Assembly: GCA_963708325.1 (NCBI GenBank)
Contig: OY970203.1
Span: 930,001 to 994,000, forward strand
Source of the DNA: G963708325 sp963708325
GTDB taxonomy: Bacteria > Actinomycetota > Thermoleophilia > Solirubrobacterales > 70-9
Length of the DNA: 64,000 nt
Reading direction: 5' to 3'
In this document: positions 25,704-33,625 of the stretch, piece by piece
Layout of the letters: every line of letters starts with the position of its first letter
How positions within the stretch are numbered: position 1 is the first letter of the stretch
Program-made: the position numbers and the translations under genes
Notes under the pieces: generated by a model
Databases searched by the model: none
What the model saw: only the letters and a program-made list of their open reading frames with translations
What the model was told of the DNA's origin: nothing

Positions 25704-26318
25704 TCAGGCGGAGACGCGCGGAAGCCAGTCGCCCACCGCCGCGGCCACCGCATCGAGGTCGGCGGTCAGGCTGTGGTTTCCCGGCACCAGGACCACCTCG
25801 CGGGTGGAGCTGCCCCGCGGCCTGCCGAACGGGTCGCTTTCGCCCTGGACCACGAGCGTCGGCAGCGTCACCGCGTCGAGCTCGGATTGGCGGGTCTTCT
25901 CCGGGCGGCCCGGCGGGTGAACCGGAAACGCCAGGCACAGCACCGCGACCGCCCCGGTCTCGGCGACGGTGCGGCACGCCACCCGGGCGCCGAGCGAGCG
26001 GCCGCCGACGATCAGGCGCAGATCGGACAGCTCGCCCCCGCGCAGCTGCTCGACCGCGACGGTCCACGCCTCGTCGAGCCGCTGCGCCGGAGCGGGAGAG
26101 CGCCGCCCCGCCACCAGATAGGGCTGCTCGACCAGGGCGACGCTGAATCCCGCCGAGCGGGCGACGTCGGTGACGGCGACCAGGTCGCGGGCCCCCACCC
26201 CTCCCCCGGCGCCGTGACCGAGCGCCAGCGCACCGACCGGCTGATCGGCGAGGTGCAGGTGCGCCCTCGCCGGGCCGTGAGGGGTCTCGATCTCCAGCGC
26301 CGCCGCGGCCTTCGCCAT
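25704..26318 (-). CDS. Alpha/beta hydrolase, KANSL3/TEX30-like
   Basis: 204 residues. GHGAGG near the N-terminus is the oxyanion region; the nucleophile elbow is GGRSLGAR near residue 107; LVVQGESDPFGRP gives the acid and PGNHSL the histidine. This layout belongs to the small KANSL3/TEX30-type or dienelactone-hydrolase-like group in bacteria. Substrate unknown. It converges with the toxin gene, 6 bp apart. Confidence 0.78.
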   Translation of the reverse strand: MAKAAAALEIETPHGPARAHLHLADQPVGALALGHGAGGGVGARDLVAVTDVARSAGFSVALVEQPYLVAGRRSPAPAQRLDEAWTVAVEQLRGGELSDLRLIVGGRSLGARVACRTVAETGAVAVLCLAFPVHPPGRPEKTRQSELDAVTLPTLVVQGESDPFGRPRGSSTREVVLVPGNHSLTADLDAVAAAVGDWLPRVSA

Positions 26319-26328
26319 CCGGCGGAGC

Positions 26329-26567
26329 TTAGGCGCTCGCGGCGGCGACCAGGCACAGCATCAGCTCGGCCGCCTGCCTGTCGTCGAGGCCCTGCTCGCT
26401 GGCGAGTGACCGCCAGGTGGTGAACGCCACGGCGTGGCCGATCGCGGCGGCGACCCGGCGACGGGCGCGCCCGCGCTCGGGCCTGCCCTTGATCAGGACG
26501 TCGGCGGCGGCGGCGACGTAGGCGTGAAAGGCGGAGAACAGCCGCCTGACGATCGCCATCGTCGCGG
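26329..26567 (-). pseudogene. TetR-type regulator, C-terminal remnant
   Basis: Only a 76-residue helical piece remains, running from about 26,559 to the stop at 26,329, and it resembles the ligand-binding half of TetR regulators (FHAYVAAAADVL; WRSLASEQGLDDRQAAELM). The DNA-binding N-terminus is absent: upstream sequence switches into a cupin read on the opposite strand. It is therefore a broken regulator rather than a small gene. Confidence 0.5.
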
Positions 26568-26936
26568 GCGCTGGCCGCCCCGCTTCACCGCCACAACCGC
26601 GAGGACGAGTACAGCTACATCCTCGAGGGCCGGATGGGCGCTCTGCTCGGGGACGACGTGGTCGAGGCGGGTCCCGGCGACCTCGTCTTCAAGCCGCGCG
26701 GCCAGTGGCACACCTTCTGGAACGCCGGCGAGGACCCGGCCCGGATCCTGGAGATCATCTCCCCGGCCGGCTTCGAGCGCTTCTTCGAGGAGCTGGTGGA
26801 CATGGGCGGCGTCGCCGCGGCGGCGCCGGAGACGCTGGGCGAGCTGTGCGCCCGCTACGAGCTGGACATGGATCCCGACAGCGTCCCCGGCCTGGTCGAG
26901 CGCTTCGACCTGCGCTTTCCCGGCGACCCCGTCTGA
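26568..26936 (+). pseudogene. Cupin-domain protein, 5'-truncated
   Basis: In-frame cupin sequence starts near 26,568 with LAAPLHRHNREDEYSYILEG, before the first ATG at 26,634, so the gene lacks its true N-terminus. The first cupin motif (H-x-H...E) and the second (PRGQWHTFWNAGEDP) are present, with a helical tail to residue 100. The start abuts the TetR remnant head to head, which points to a deletion that removed both N-termini. A shortened protein from 26,634 would lose the metal-binding histidines of motif 1. Confidence 0.65.
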
Positions 26937-27038
26937 GCGGGGAAGGCGACGCTGGCCGGGCCGTCGAGCCGGCCGCGCGCCCGCGGACTCGGCTAGCGTC
27001 CCGACAACAGGGGGCAAAACCGAACCAGGAGGAGCAAG

Positions 27039-27899
27039 TTGGAGGCGAACCAGCTGGATCCGGGCGAGTTTCGCGAGGCGCAGCGAAATCAGTGGAACGT
27101 CGCCGCCGGCGGGTGGCGCAAGTACTCGGAGATGATCGACGAGCGGACGCACCACGTGAGCGAGCGACTGGTCGAGCTGGCCGGCGTCGAGCCGGGCAGC
27201 CGCGTGCTCGACGTGGCCGCCGGCTACGGCGAGCCGACCCTGACCGCAGCCAGGGTCGCCGGCCCGGGCGGGACGGTCGTCGCCACCGACATCTCGGCGG
27301 AGATGCTCGGCTACGGGCGCGAGCGCGCCGCCGACGCCGGGCTACGGAACATCGAGTTCATGGAGTCGGCCGCTGTGGACCTGGACTTCCCGCACGAGAG
27401 CTTCGATGCGGCGCTGTCGCGCTGGGGGATCATCTTCGACCCCGACGGCGAGGCGGCCGCGGCCCACGTTCGCGGCTTCCTCAAGCCGGGGACGGGGATG
27501 GCAATCAGCTCGTGGGGAACACCGGAGCAGGTCCCCTTCCTGGCGATCCCGATGCGGACGGCGATGCAGCGGCTTGGCATGCCGCCGCCGCCGCCGGGGA
27601 TGCCCGGCCCGCTTTCGCGGCCGACGCCGGAGGCGCTGGGCGGCCTGCTCGAGGCGGGCGGGTTCTCCGACGTCGAGGTCGAGGACGTCAACGTGAGCTT
27701 CGAGTGGGAGTCGCCGGAGGAGTTCACGACCTTCGTCGAGGAGATCGCGCCGCCGGTCACGGCGATGATCTATCCGCAGCCGCCGGAGGTGCAGGAGGAG
27801 GTCTGGGCCGCGATCGGCGATGCGGTCAGCGAGGCGTCCGGCGGCAGCGACGCGATCAGGCTTTCCAACGTGGTGCTGCTGGCGGTCGGCCGCGCCTAG
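27039..27899 (+). CDS. Class I SAM-dependent methyltransferase
   Basis: 286 residues from TTG at 27039, preceded by an AGGAGGAGC ribosome site that fixes this start. Motif I is VLDVAAGYGEPTL near residue 55 and the acidic loop VVATDIS follows. The region FDAALSRWGIIF is motif IV-like. Ubiquinone/menaquinone-type (UbiE-like) small-molecule methyltransferases have this form, but the substrate cannot be named. It converges with the ArsR gene. Confidence 0.85.
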   Translation: MEANQLDPGEFREAQRNQWNVAAGGWRKYSEMIDERTHHVSERLVELAGVEPGSRVLDVAAGYGEPTLTAARVAGPGGTVVATDISAEMLGYGRERAADAGLRNIEFMESAAVDLDFPHESFDAALSRWGIIFDPDGEAAAAHVRGFLKPGTGMAISSWGTPEQVPFLAIPMRTAMQRLGMPPPPPGMPGPLSRPTPEALGGLLEAGGFSDVEVEDVNVSFEWESPEEFTTFVEEIAPPVTAMIYPQPPEVQEEVWAAIGDAVSEASGGSDAIRLSNVVLLAVGRA

Positions 27900-27911
27900 C
27901 TGCTGGGAACG

Positions 27912-28319
27912 CTAGCGCCGCGACGCGGCGGCGGCGGCGGCGCGGGGCGCCTGCTCCGAGGCGGCGAGGACGGTCTCCAGCAGCCCCGGGAAGCGCGCCT
28001 CGAGGTCGTCCGTTCGCAGCGTGTTCAGCCGGGCGGTGCCGACCGGGCGCTGGTGGATCACGCCGGCATCGCGCAGCACCTTGAAGTGGTGCGTGCAGGT
28101 GGACTTGGTCACCGGGACGTCGAAGGCGCCGCAGCTCAGCTCGCCGTCGCCGGCAAGGGCGGCCACGATCTTCAGCCGGATCGGGTCGCTCAGCGCATGC
28201 AGCACCGCGCCCAGCTCGATCTCGTCGCGCTCGGGGTGGACGAGCTCGTCGGCGGGATGGGCCTCGGTCTTTATCTGAGTCGGCACGGTGATCGTTCTCA
28301 CACAGCGATTGTACGACAA
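27912..28319 (-). CDS. ArsR-family transcriptional repressor
   Basis: Up to 135 residues; the longest frame starts at TTG 28319, but GTG at 28301 is also possible and neither has a strong ribosome site. The winged helix runs over LGAVLHALSDPIRLKIVAAL, then CGAFDVPVTKSTCTHHFKVLRDAG, the recognition helix, and the wing. The TTG start would lie within the first of three inverted repeats listed separately, so self-repression is likely. It is divergent from a leader ORF and a DHA2 exporter, which it probably controls. A cysteine-bearing loop could sense a ligand. Confidence 0.85.
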   Translation of the reverse strand: MSYNRCVRTITVPTQIKTEAHPADELVHPERDEIELGAVLHALSDPIRLKIVAALAGDGELSCGAFDVPVTKSTCTHHFKVLRDAGVIHQRPVGTARLNTLRTDDLEARFPGLLETVLAASEQAPRAAAAAASRR

Positions 28320-28377
28320 CCATCGTACATCTGCTAAGGTACGACCATCATCGTACTACCAACGACAACCGTCGTAC
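28311..28377. promoter_or_regulatory. Three phased operators for the ArsR protein
   Basis: Half-sites GTACGA and TCGTAC face each other with six bases between in two copies: 28311-28328 and 28339-28356. A third, imperfect copy (CAACGA...TCGTAC) lies at 28360-28377. In each copy the half-sites start 12 bp apart; copies 2 and 3 start 21 bp apart, about two helical turns. They fill the divergent promoter between the repressor and exporter genes. Confidence 0.75.
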
Positions 28378-28403
28378 AACCGCTGCCCCAAAAGGACGCC
28401 GAA

Positions 28404-28544
28404 ATGAACACAGCACCACAGCCGTCCACACCGCCGATACCCCCCAGGCCGCTCCCGCTGCGACCGCCCGTGCTGCTGCGCGAGCGGGTCGACGACGCGG
28501 TCGTCGCCCAGTTCATCCGCGACCTGGCGACGGCGACGCGATGA
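28404..28544 (+). CDS. 46-residue leader ORF overlapping the exporter start
   Basis: ATG at 28404 opens a frame that reads MNTAPQPSTPPIPPRPLPLR and so on to TGA at 28542-28544. The stop shares bases with the exporter's ATG at 28541 (ATGA), a usual sign of translational coupling. An AAAGGA site lies upstream. The peptide is very rich in proline and arginine at its start and helical at its end (VDDAVVAQFIRDLATATR). It may be a small accessory protein or a leader that tunes exporter translation. Confidence 0.55.
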   Translation: MNTAPQPSTPPIPPRPLPLRPPVLLRERVDDAVVAQFIRDLATATR

Positions 28545-30034
28545 GCGACGCCGCCACCCCCCAGCCGCTGCACGGCGAGCGCACGCGCTGGCTCGCCCTT
28601 TACGTGCTCTGCGTCGGCATGCTGATGATCGTGCTCGACGCGACGATCGTGAACGTCGCGCTGCCGGCGATTCGCACCGACCTCGGCTTCTCGCAGTCCA
28701 GCCTCGCCTGGGTGGTCAACGCCTACCTGATCACCTTCGGCGGCCTGCTGCTGTTCGCCGGACGGCTCGGCGACCTGATCGGACGCCGGCGGGTCTTCCT
28801 CGCGGGCCTCGCCGTGTTCACCACGGCGTCGCTCGCCTGCGCGCTGGCGCAGAGTGAGGCCGTGCTGATCACGGCGCGCTTCGTCCAGGGCATCGGCGGC
28901 GCGCTCACTTCGGCGGTGATCCTGGGGATGATCGTGACGATGTTCCCGCAGCCGCGCGATCAGGCGAAGGCGATCGGCGTCTACAGCTTCGTCGCCTCCG
29001 CCGGCGGCTCGATCGGCCTGCTCGCCGGCGGCGCCCTCACCGAGGCGATCAACTGGCACTGGATCTTCTTCGTCAACCTGCCGATCGGCGTCGCCACCGC
29101 GTTCCTGGCGACCCGACTGGTCGAGGCCGACGAGGGGATTGGGCTCGGCCATGGGGCCGACTTCCCCGGCGCCGCCCTGGTCACCGGATCGCTGATGCTC
29201 GGCGTCTACACGATCCTCGAGACGGGCAGCTACGGCTGGACGTCGGCCCACACGCTCGGCCTCAGCGCCGTCTCCGCCGCCCTGTTCGCCGCCTTCATCG
29301 CCCGCGAGGCGACGATCGAGAACCCGCTGATGCCGCTGCGGCTGTTCCGCTCGCGAAACGTCGTCGGCGCCAACCTGGTCCAGGCCCTGTTCGTCGCCGG
29401 GATGTTCGGGATGTTCTTCCTCGGCGCCCTCTACCTGCAGCGGGTGCTCGGCTACGGCTCGCTCGGCGTCGGCCTCGCGTTCTTGCCGGTGACGCTCGTG
29501 ATCGGCACGATGTCGCTCGGCTTCTCCGAGCGCCTCGTGATGCGCTTCGGCCCCCGCGCCACTCTGATCCCGAGCCTCGTCCTGATCGCCGCCGGGCTCG
29601 CCCTGTTCGCCCGCGCTCCGGTCGACGGCAGCTACCTGGGCGACGCCCTGCCGGTGATGCTCCTGCTCGGCGCCGGCGCCGGCCTCGCCTTCCCGTCGCT
29701 GATGACCCTGGCGATGTCGGGCGCGACCCGCTCGGACTCGGGCCTCGCCTCCGGGCTGGTCAACACCACCCTCCAGGTGGGCGGCGCGCTCGGGCTGGCG
29801 GTGCTCGCCACCCTGGCCACCTCGCGCACCGACAGCCTGCTCGCCGGCGGCGACTCCACCGCCGCAGCGCTGACCGGTGGCTATCACCTGGCCTTCCTGA
29901 TCGGCGCCGGACTGGTGATCGCGTCGATCGCCGTGGCGGTCACGGTGCTGGACCCGGCCGCGGTGGCGGAGCCGGCCGAGGAGCACGAGGCCCGGCACGG
30001 CACGCCCGAGCCCGCCTACTCCGAAGCCGCCTGA
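28541..30034 (+). CDS. DHA2 (EmrB/QacA) drug exporter, MFS
   Basis: 497 residues with about 14 membrane helices. Motif D1 is near LDATIVNVALPAI, and GRLGDLIGRRRVFLAGLAVF is the loop 2-3 motif A of MFS. The length and 14-helix topology are those of proton-driven multidrug exporters. It follows the leader ORF by a 4-bp overlap and lies under the ArsR operators, so a compound sensed by ArsR is probably the cargo or related to it. Substrate unknown. Confidence 0.9.
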   Translation: MSDAATPQPLHGERTRWLALYVLCVGMLMIVLDATIVNVALPAIRTDLGFSQSSLAWVVNAYLITFGGLLLFAGRLGDLIGRRRVFLAGLAVFTTASLACALAQSEAVLITARFVQGIGGALTSAVILGMIVTMFPQPRDQAKAIGVYSFVASAGGSIGLLAGGALTEAINWHWIFFVNLPIGVATAFLATRLVEADEGIGLGHGADFPGAALVTGSLMLGVYTILETGSYGWTSAHTLGLSAVSAALFAAFIAREATIENPLMPLRLFRSRNVVGANLVQALFVAGMFGMFFLGALYLQRVLGYGSLGVGLAFLPVTLVIGTMSLGFSERLVMRFGPRATLIPSLVLIAAGLALFARAPVDGSYLGDALPVMLLLGAGAGLAFPSLMTLAMSGATRSDSGLASGLVNTTLQVGGALGLAVLATLATSRTDSLLAGGDSTAAALTGGYHLAFLIGAGLVIASIAVAVTVLDPAAVAEPAEEHEARHGTPEPAYSEAA

Positions 30035-30074
30035 CGGCAAGCGCCGGCGGCGGCCCTAACGCCCAAGGCTGCCG

Positions 30075-30353
30075 CTACAGGCAGATGTCCATCTGCGGGT
30101 TGTAGCTCTGCCCGGGCGGGCAGGTCTTCTTTCCCTGCTGGTACTGCTGCAGGTTCTTCTGCTCCTTTTGCTGCTCCTGCTCGCGGAACTTCTGAACCTT
30201 CTCGCCGAGCTTGCGGGCCCGCTCCTGCGCCTTCTGCTTTGCCTCGGTGACGCTCTGGGAGGCATCGTTGCCGCCGGACGAGCCGCACCCGGCCGCGGCG
30301 CCGAGGCCGGTCAGCGACAGGGCGACGAGCACAATCGCAAGCGTTTTCGTCAT
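30075..30353 (-). CDS. Small lipoprotein with coiled-coil middle
   Basis: 92 residues with a signal peptide ending in a lipobox (LGAAAGC, Cys near 23). Residues 35-75 are rich in K, E and Q (EAKQKAQERARKLGEKVQKF) and look like a coiled coil. The tail holds CPPGQSYNPQMDICL with two cysteines that could pair outside the membrane. No family is recognised. The start ATG at 30351-30353 gives a good signal peptide. Confidence 0.65.
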   Translation of the reverse strand: MTKTLAIVLVALSLTGLGAAAGCGSSGGNDASQSVTEAKQKAQERARKLGEKVQKFREQEQQKEQKNLQQYQQGKKTCPPGQSYNPQMDICL

Positions 30354-30391
30354 GGAGATCTCGACGCTAGCACTCCAGTAGCCTCGACCGG

Positions 30392-31939
30392 GTGAAACCG
30401 ATCGGCTCGCGCAACGGGCACGGAAACGGGCGCGGCAACGGCAACCGCCCCGCCCCGCGCTGGTCGCCGTCGGTCGCCGTGGTGGGCGGCGGCTTCGGCG
30501 GCGTGGGGGCGGCGGTGATGCTGCGGCGCGCCGGCTACGGCGACGTCACCGTGTTCGAGCGCGCCGAGCGCGTCGGCGGCGTCTGGCACCACAACACCTA
30601 TCCCGGCGCCGCCTGCGACGTGCCCTCGCACCTCTACGAGTTCTCGTTCGCGCCGAACCCGCGCTGGTCCCGCCGCTACGCGCCCCAGGCCGAGATCCGG
30701 GCCTACATCGAGGACGTCGCCCGCCGCCACGGCGTCCTCGACCGGGTGCGAACCGAAACCGAGGTGACCGACGCCCGCTGGGACGAGGAGCGCGGCAAGT
30801 GGGTGCTCCAGACGAGCGCCGGCGAGCACGAGGCCGACATCCTGCTGACCGCCTGCGGCCAGCTCTCGGTCGCCAAGATCCCGCCGATCCCCGGGCTCGA
30901 CAATTTCGAGGGACCCTCCTTCCACACGGCGAAGTGGCGCCACGACGTCGATGTCACGGGCAAGCGGGTGGCGGTGATCGGGTCCGGGTGCAGCGCGATC
31001 CAGGTGGTGCCGGCGATCCAGCCGATCGTCGAGCAGGTGGACGTCTACCAGCGCTCGCCCGGCTGGACCTTCCCCAAGACCGACCACGCCTACAGCGCTC
31101 GCGCGATGCGCCTGTTCGAGCGCTTCCCGCAGATCCAGCGGCTCGATCGCGAGCTGATCCTGAGCTTCATGGACCTCGGTGCGGCGGCGATGACCAGCCA
31201 GAGCTGGATGCGGCCGGCGTTCAGGGTTGTCTGCCGGCGCCAGATCAAGAAGGCGATCGAAGATCCCGAGCTGCGCGCCAAGGTCACCCCCGCCGACGAG
31301 ATCGGCTGCAAGCGGGTGATGCTGACCGACGAGTGGTATCCCACGCTGACCAGGCCGAATGTCGACCTCGTCACGGACCGAATCGACGAGGTGACCGCGG
31401 ACGGGATCCGCACCGCGGACGGCACCCAGCGGCCGGCCGACGTGCTCGTGCTCGCCACCGGGTTCGAGACCCACGGCTTCGTCGCGCCGATGGAGATCAC
31501 CGGCGCCGGCGGCCGCACGCTGGCAGAGCATTGGTCGGAGCTGGCGCGCGCCTACCTGGGGCTGAGCATGCCGGGCTTTCCCAACCTGTTCCTGCTCTAC
31601 GGCCCCAACACGAACGGCGGCACCGGCTCGGTGATCCACACGATCGAGTGCGGCATGAACCACGTGATCTCGGCGCTGGACGAGCTCGGCCGCGCCGGCG
31701 CCGGCCGGATCGAGCTTCGCCCCGAGACCGCCGCCGCCTTCGACCGCGAGCTTCGCGCCGCGCTGGCCGGCACCGTCTGGCACACCGGCTGCACCAGCTG
31801 GTACGTGGACGAGAACGGCAACGACCCCAACCAGTGGCCGTGGCTATGGCGCACCTACCGGCGCCGCACCGCCGAGCTGGCGCCGGGGGCGTACGAGCTG
31901 GGCTCAGCCGTCGAGCGCGAGCCCGAGCTGAGGGCCTGA
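30392..31939 (+). CDS. Flavin-containing Baeyer-Villiger-type monooxygenase
   Basis: 515 residues starting with GTG. The FAD site is VVGGGFGGVGAAV near residue 30; a second Rossmann motif, VAVIGSGCSAIQV near 193, binds NADPH. The family fingerprint FxGxxxHxxxW is seen as FEGPSFHTAKW near residue 171. These enzymes insert oxygen next to ketones or hydroxylate amines. A repetitive N-terminal stretch (residues 3-18) may not be part of the mature fold. No reductase partner is needed. Substrate unknown. Confidence 0.88.
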   Translation: MKPIGSRNGHGNGRGNGNRPAPRWSPSVAVVGGGFGGVGAAVMLRRAGYGDVTVFERAERVGGVWHHNTYPGAACDVPSHLYEFSFAPNPRWSRRYAPQAEIRAYIEDVARRHGVLDRVRTETEVTDARWDEERGKWVLQTSAGEHEADILLTACGQLSVAKIPPIPGLDNFEGPSFHTAKWRHDVDVTGKRVAVIGSGCSAIQVVPAIQPIVEQVDVYQRSPGWTFPKTDHAYSARAMRLFERFPQIQRLDRELILSFMDLGAAAMTSQSWMRPAFRVVCRRQIKKAIEDPELRAKVTPADEIGCKRVMLTDEWYPTLTRPNVDLVTDRIDEVTADGIRTADGTQRPADVLVLATGFETHGFVAPMEITGAGGRTLAEHWSELARAYLGLSMPGFPNLFLLYGPNTNGGTGSVIHTIECGMNHVISALDELGRAGAGRIELRPETAAAFDRELRAALAGTVWHTGCTSWYVDENGNDPNQWPWLWRTYRRRTAELAPGAYELGSAVEREPELRA

Positions 31940-31982
31940 CCTCGCGGCGCGTCGCCGGCATGTTCGCTCGGAGAGGATCCCG

Positions 31983-32540
31983 ATGCGCAGGTTGATCTAC
32001 TCGATGTCAGTGTCGCTCGACGGCTACATCGCCGGGCCGGGCGGCGAGATCGACTGGTCGTCACCGGACGAGGAGCTGCACCGGTTCCACAACGAGCGGG
32101 TGCAGGACCTCGGCGTGCACCTATTAGGGCGGAAGCTCTACGAGACGATGACGTATTGGGAGACCGCCGACGAAAACCCGTCGCTTTCCGAGTACGAGCT
32201 CGAGTTCGCCCGGGTCTGGCAGGAGCTTCCGAAGGTCGTCTTCTCGACCACGCTGCGGGAGGTGGTGGGCAATTACCGGCTGGCAGGGAACGACCCCGTC
32301 GAGGAAGCCGCCAAGCTCAAGCGGGAGCCGGGCAAGGACCTGGCCGTCGGGGGCGCCGGCCTCGCGGCCACGCTGATCAAGGCCGGCCTCGTCGACGAGT
32401 TCCAGCTCTTCGTCAGTCCGGTCGTACTCGGCGCCGGCACGCCCTACTTCCCGGCCACCGAGGAGAGAATCGACCTGGAGCTGGTTGAAACTCGGACCTT
32501 CGCCTCCCGAGTGGTCTATGTCCGCTACGCCCGCGCGTAG
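31983..32540 (+). CDS. Dihydrofolate reductase-like / RibD C-terminal domain protein
   Basis: 185 residues. SMSVSLDGYIAGPGGEIDW is the N-terminal signature of the YyaP/RibD-C group, HLLGRKLYETM the middle motif and GKDLAVGGAGLAATLI the nucleotide-binding glycine loop. Such proteins are NADPH-dependent reductases of unknown substrate, common in actinobacteria. It lies 43 bp after the monooxygenase and may share its transcript. Confidence 0.85.
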   Translation: MRRLIYSMSVSLDGYIAGPGGEIDWSSPDEELHRFHNERVQDLGVHLLGRKLYETMTYWETADENPSLSEYELEFARVWQELPKVVFSTTLREVVGNYRLAGNDPVEEAAKLKREPGKDLAVGGAGLAATLIKAGLVDEFQLFVSPVVLGAGTPYFPATEERIDLELVETRTFASRVVYVRYARA

Positions 32541-32545
32541 ATCCG

Positions 32546-33103
32546 TCAGCCGCCGCGGAGCTCGCGGGCGAGCCGGTCGAAGCGCCGGGCGCGCGGGTCG
32601 CCGGCTCCGAGGATCTCGTCGAGCCAGCGCTCGACCTCGTCCGTGTCGAGGTGCTCGACCGAGACCAGGATCTGCTCGATGTCCAGCCAGTCCTTGGCGC
32701 GATTGAAGATCGCCTTGCAGGCGGCGAGATGCTCGGGGGCGAGGATCGGCAGCTCGTCCTCGCCGAACGGAACGGTGCGGATGTGACGGCGCATGGCCTC
32801 GTGAAGGGGAATGCTGGCGAAGAACAGGTCGACCGGGTTGCGCCCCCACCACAGCCGGCACTGGCCCTCGCGCTCCAGCGCCGCGGCGTCCACGTCGTCG
32901 CCGACGCCGATCGGCTCCAGCGCCTCGCGGACCCGGGGATAGTCCTGCGGCGGCAGGAAGACGTTCAGGTCGATGTCGATCGTCGTTCGCGGCTCGGCGT
33001 AGTAGGCAAGCGCCATCGCTCCGCCGAAGGCGTGGGGGATTCCGGCCCGGTCGAGGCGATCGTGGACCGCGGTGACCTTCTCGGGCAGCGAGGGTTCGCT
33101 CAT
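32546..33103 (-). CDS. Nucleotidyltransferase-fold protein (MNT/AbiEii-like)
   Basis: 185 residues; the ATG at 33103 overlaps the TGA of the gene before it (ATGA). The N-terminal GGAMALAYYAEPRTTIDIDLNV has the glycine-rich loop and two metal-binding aspartates of minimal nucleotidyltransferases. DLFFASIPLHEAM and a C-terminal AIFNRAKDWLDIEQIL follow, as in AbiEii-related proteins. The partner gene is not AbiEi- or HEPN-like. A toxin that transfers nucleotides to RNA or protein is possible, not shown. Confidence 0.7.
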   Translation of the reverse strand: MSEPSLPEKVTAVHDRLDRAGIPHAFGGAMALAYYAEPRTTIDIDLNVFLPPQDYPRVREALEPIGVGDDVDAAALEREGQCRLWWGRNPVDLFFASIPLHEAMRRHIRTVPFGEDELPILAPEHLAACKAIFNRAKDWLDIEQILVSVEHLDTDEVERWLDEILGAGDPRARRFDRLARELRGG

Positions 33104-33588
33104 CGAGCGTGGCCGAGCGGCGGGAAGCGCAGCCCGCCACGTCGCTTCGCCGGCAGCGCGTCGCCGAGAAGCAGAAGGTCGCGCAGCGCCTCGCCGCGCT
33201 CCGCGGCCGAGGCCCCGACCCACTCGGCCGCCGAGCGCGCGTCGGCCGAGAGGCTCCCGGCCTCGCTGCGAAGCTGATCGAGCAGCATCCGGGCGAGCGC
33301 CTGGCGCGGCCGGTGCCCGCGGGCGATCTCGTGAAGCAGCTCGCCGGCGAGGCGATCGGGGTTCTCGACCGCGACCGGCGCCCCGGCACGCAGGGCGATC
33401 CGACGCAGCTCATCGGCGTCGACGGGCTTGGACGCGCGTTCCGCGGCGCGCTCCGCCACCTCCGGCGTCAGCTCCCTGAACGTCGCCAGCGTGCGGCTGC
33501 GCGGCCCCCTCGGGGTCGATCGCGACTCGCGGATCTCCCAGGCACCGGATCCGTGCCTGACCACGTACATAGTGGGCATTTTACCCAC
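33100..33588 (-). CDS. Unknown protein, first gene of the nucleotidyltransferase module
   Basis: 162 residues by the longest start; an internal start at MPTMYVVRHG is also possible. The N-terminus (YVVRHGSGAWEIRESRSTPRG) resembles a DNA- or RNA-contacting beta strand region, followed by arginine-rich helices. Translational coupling to the nucleotidyltransferase and an inverted repeat over its start suggest a self-regulated two-gene unit, with this protein as repressor or antitoxin. No known family recognised. Confidence 0.55.
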   Translation of the reverse strand: MGKMPTMYVVRHGSGAWEIRESRSTPRGPRSRTLATFRELTPEVAERAAERASKPVDADELRRIALRAGAPVAVENPDRLAGELLHEIARGHRPRQALARMLLDQLRSEAGSLSADARSAAEWVGASAAERGEALRDLLLLGDALPAKRRGGLRFPPLGHAR

Positions 33589-33592
33589 TACA
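33572..33592. promoter_or_regulatory. Perfect inverted repeat over the start of the nucleotidyltransferase module
   Basis: TAGTGGG at 33572-33578 faces CCCACTA at 33586-33592 around a 7-base spacer. The palindrome overlaps the first codons of the unknown gene, where a bound protein would block transcription or translation. The same 7-7-7 geometry occurs at 52894-52914 before a mazE gene. Confidence 0.65.
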
Positions 33593-33625
33593 CCGGAAAG
33601 AGGTGCTGGCGCGCCGCGGGCGAGG

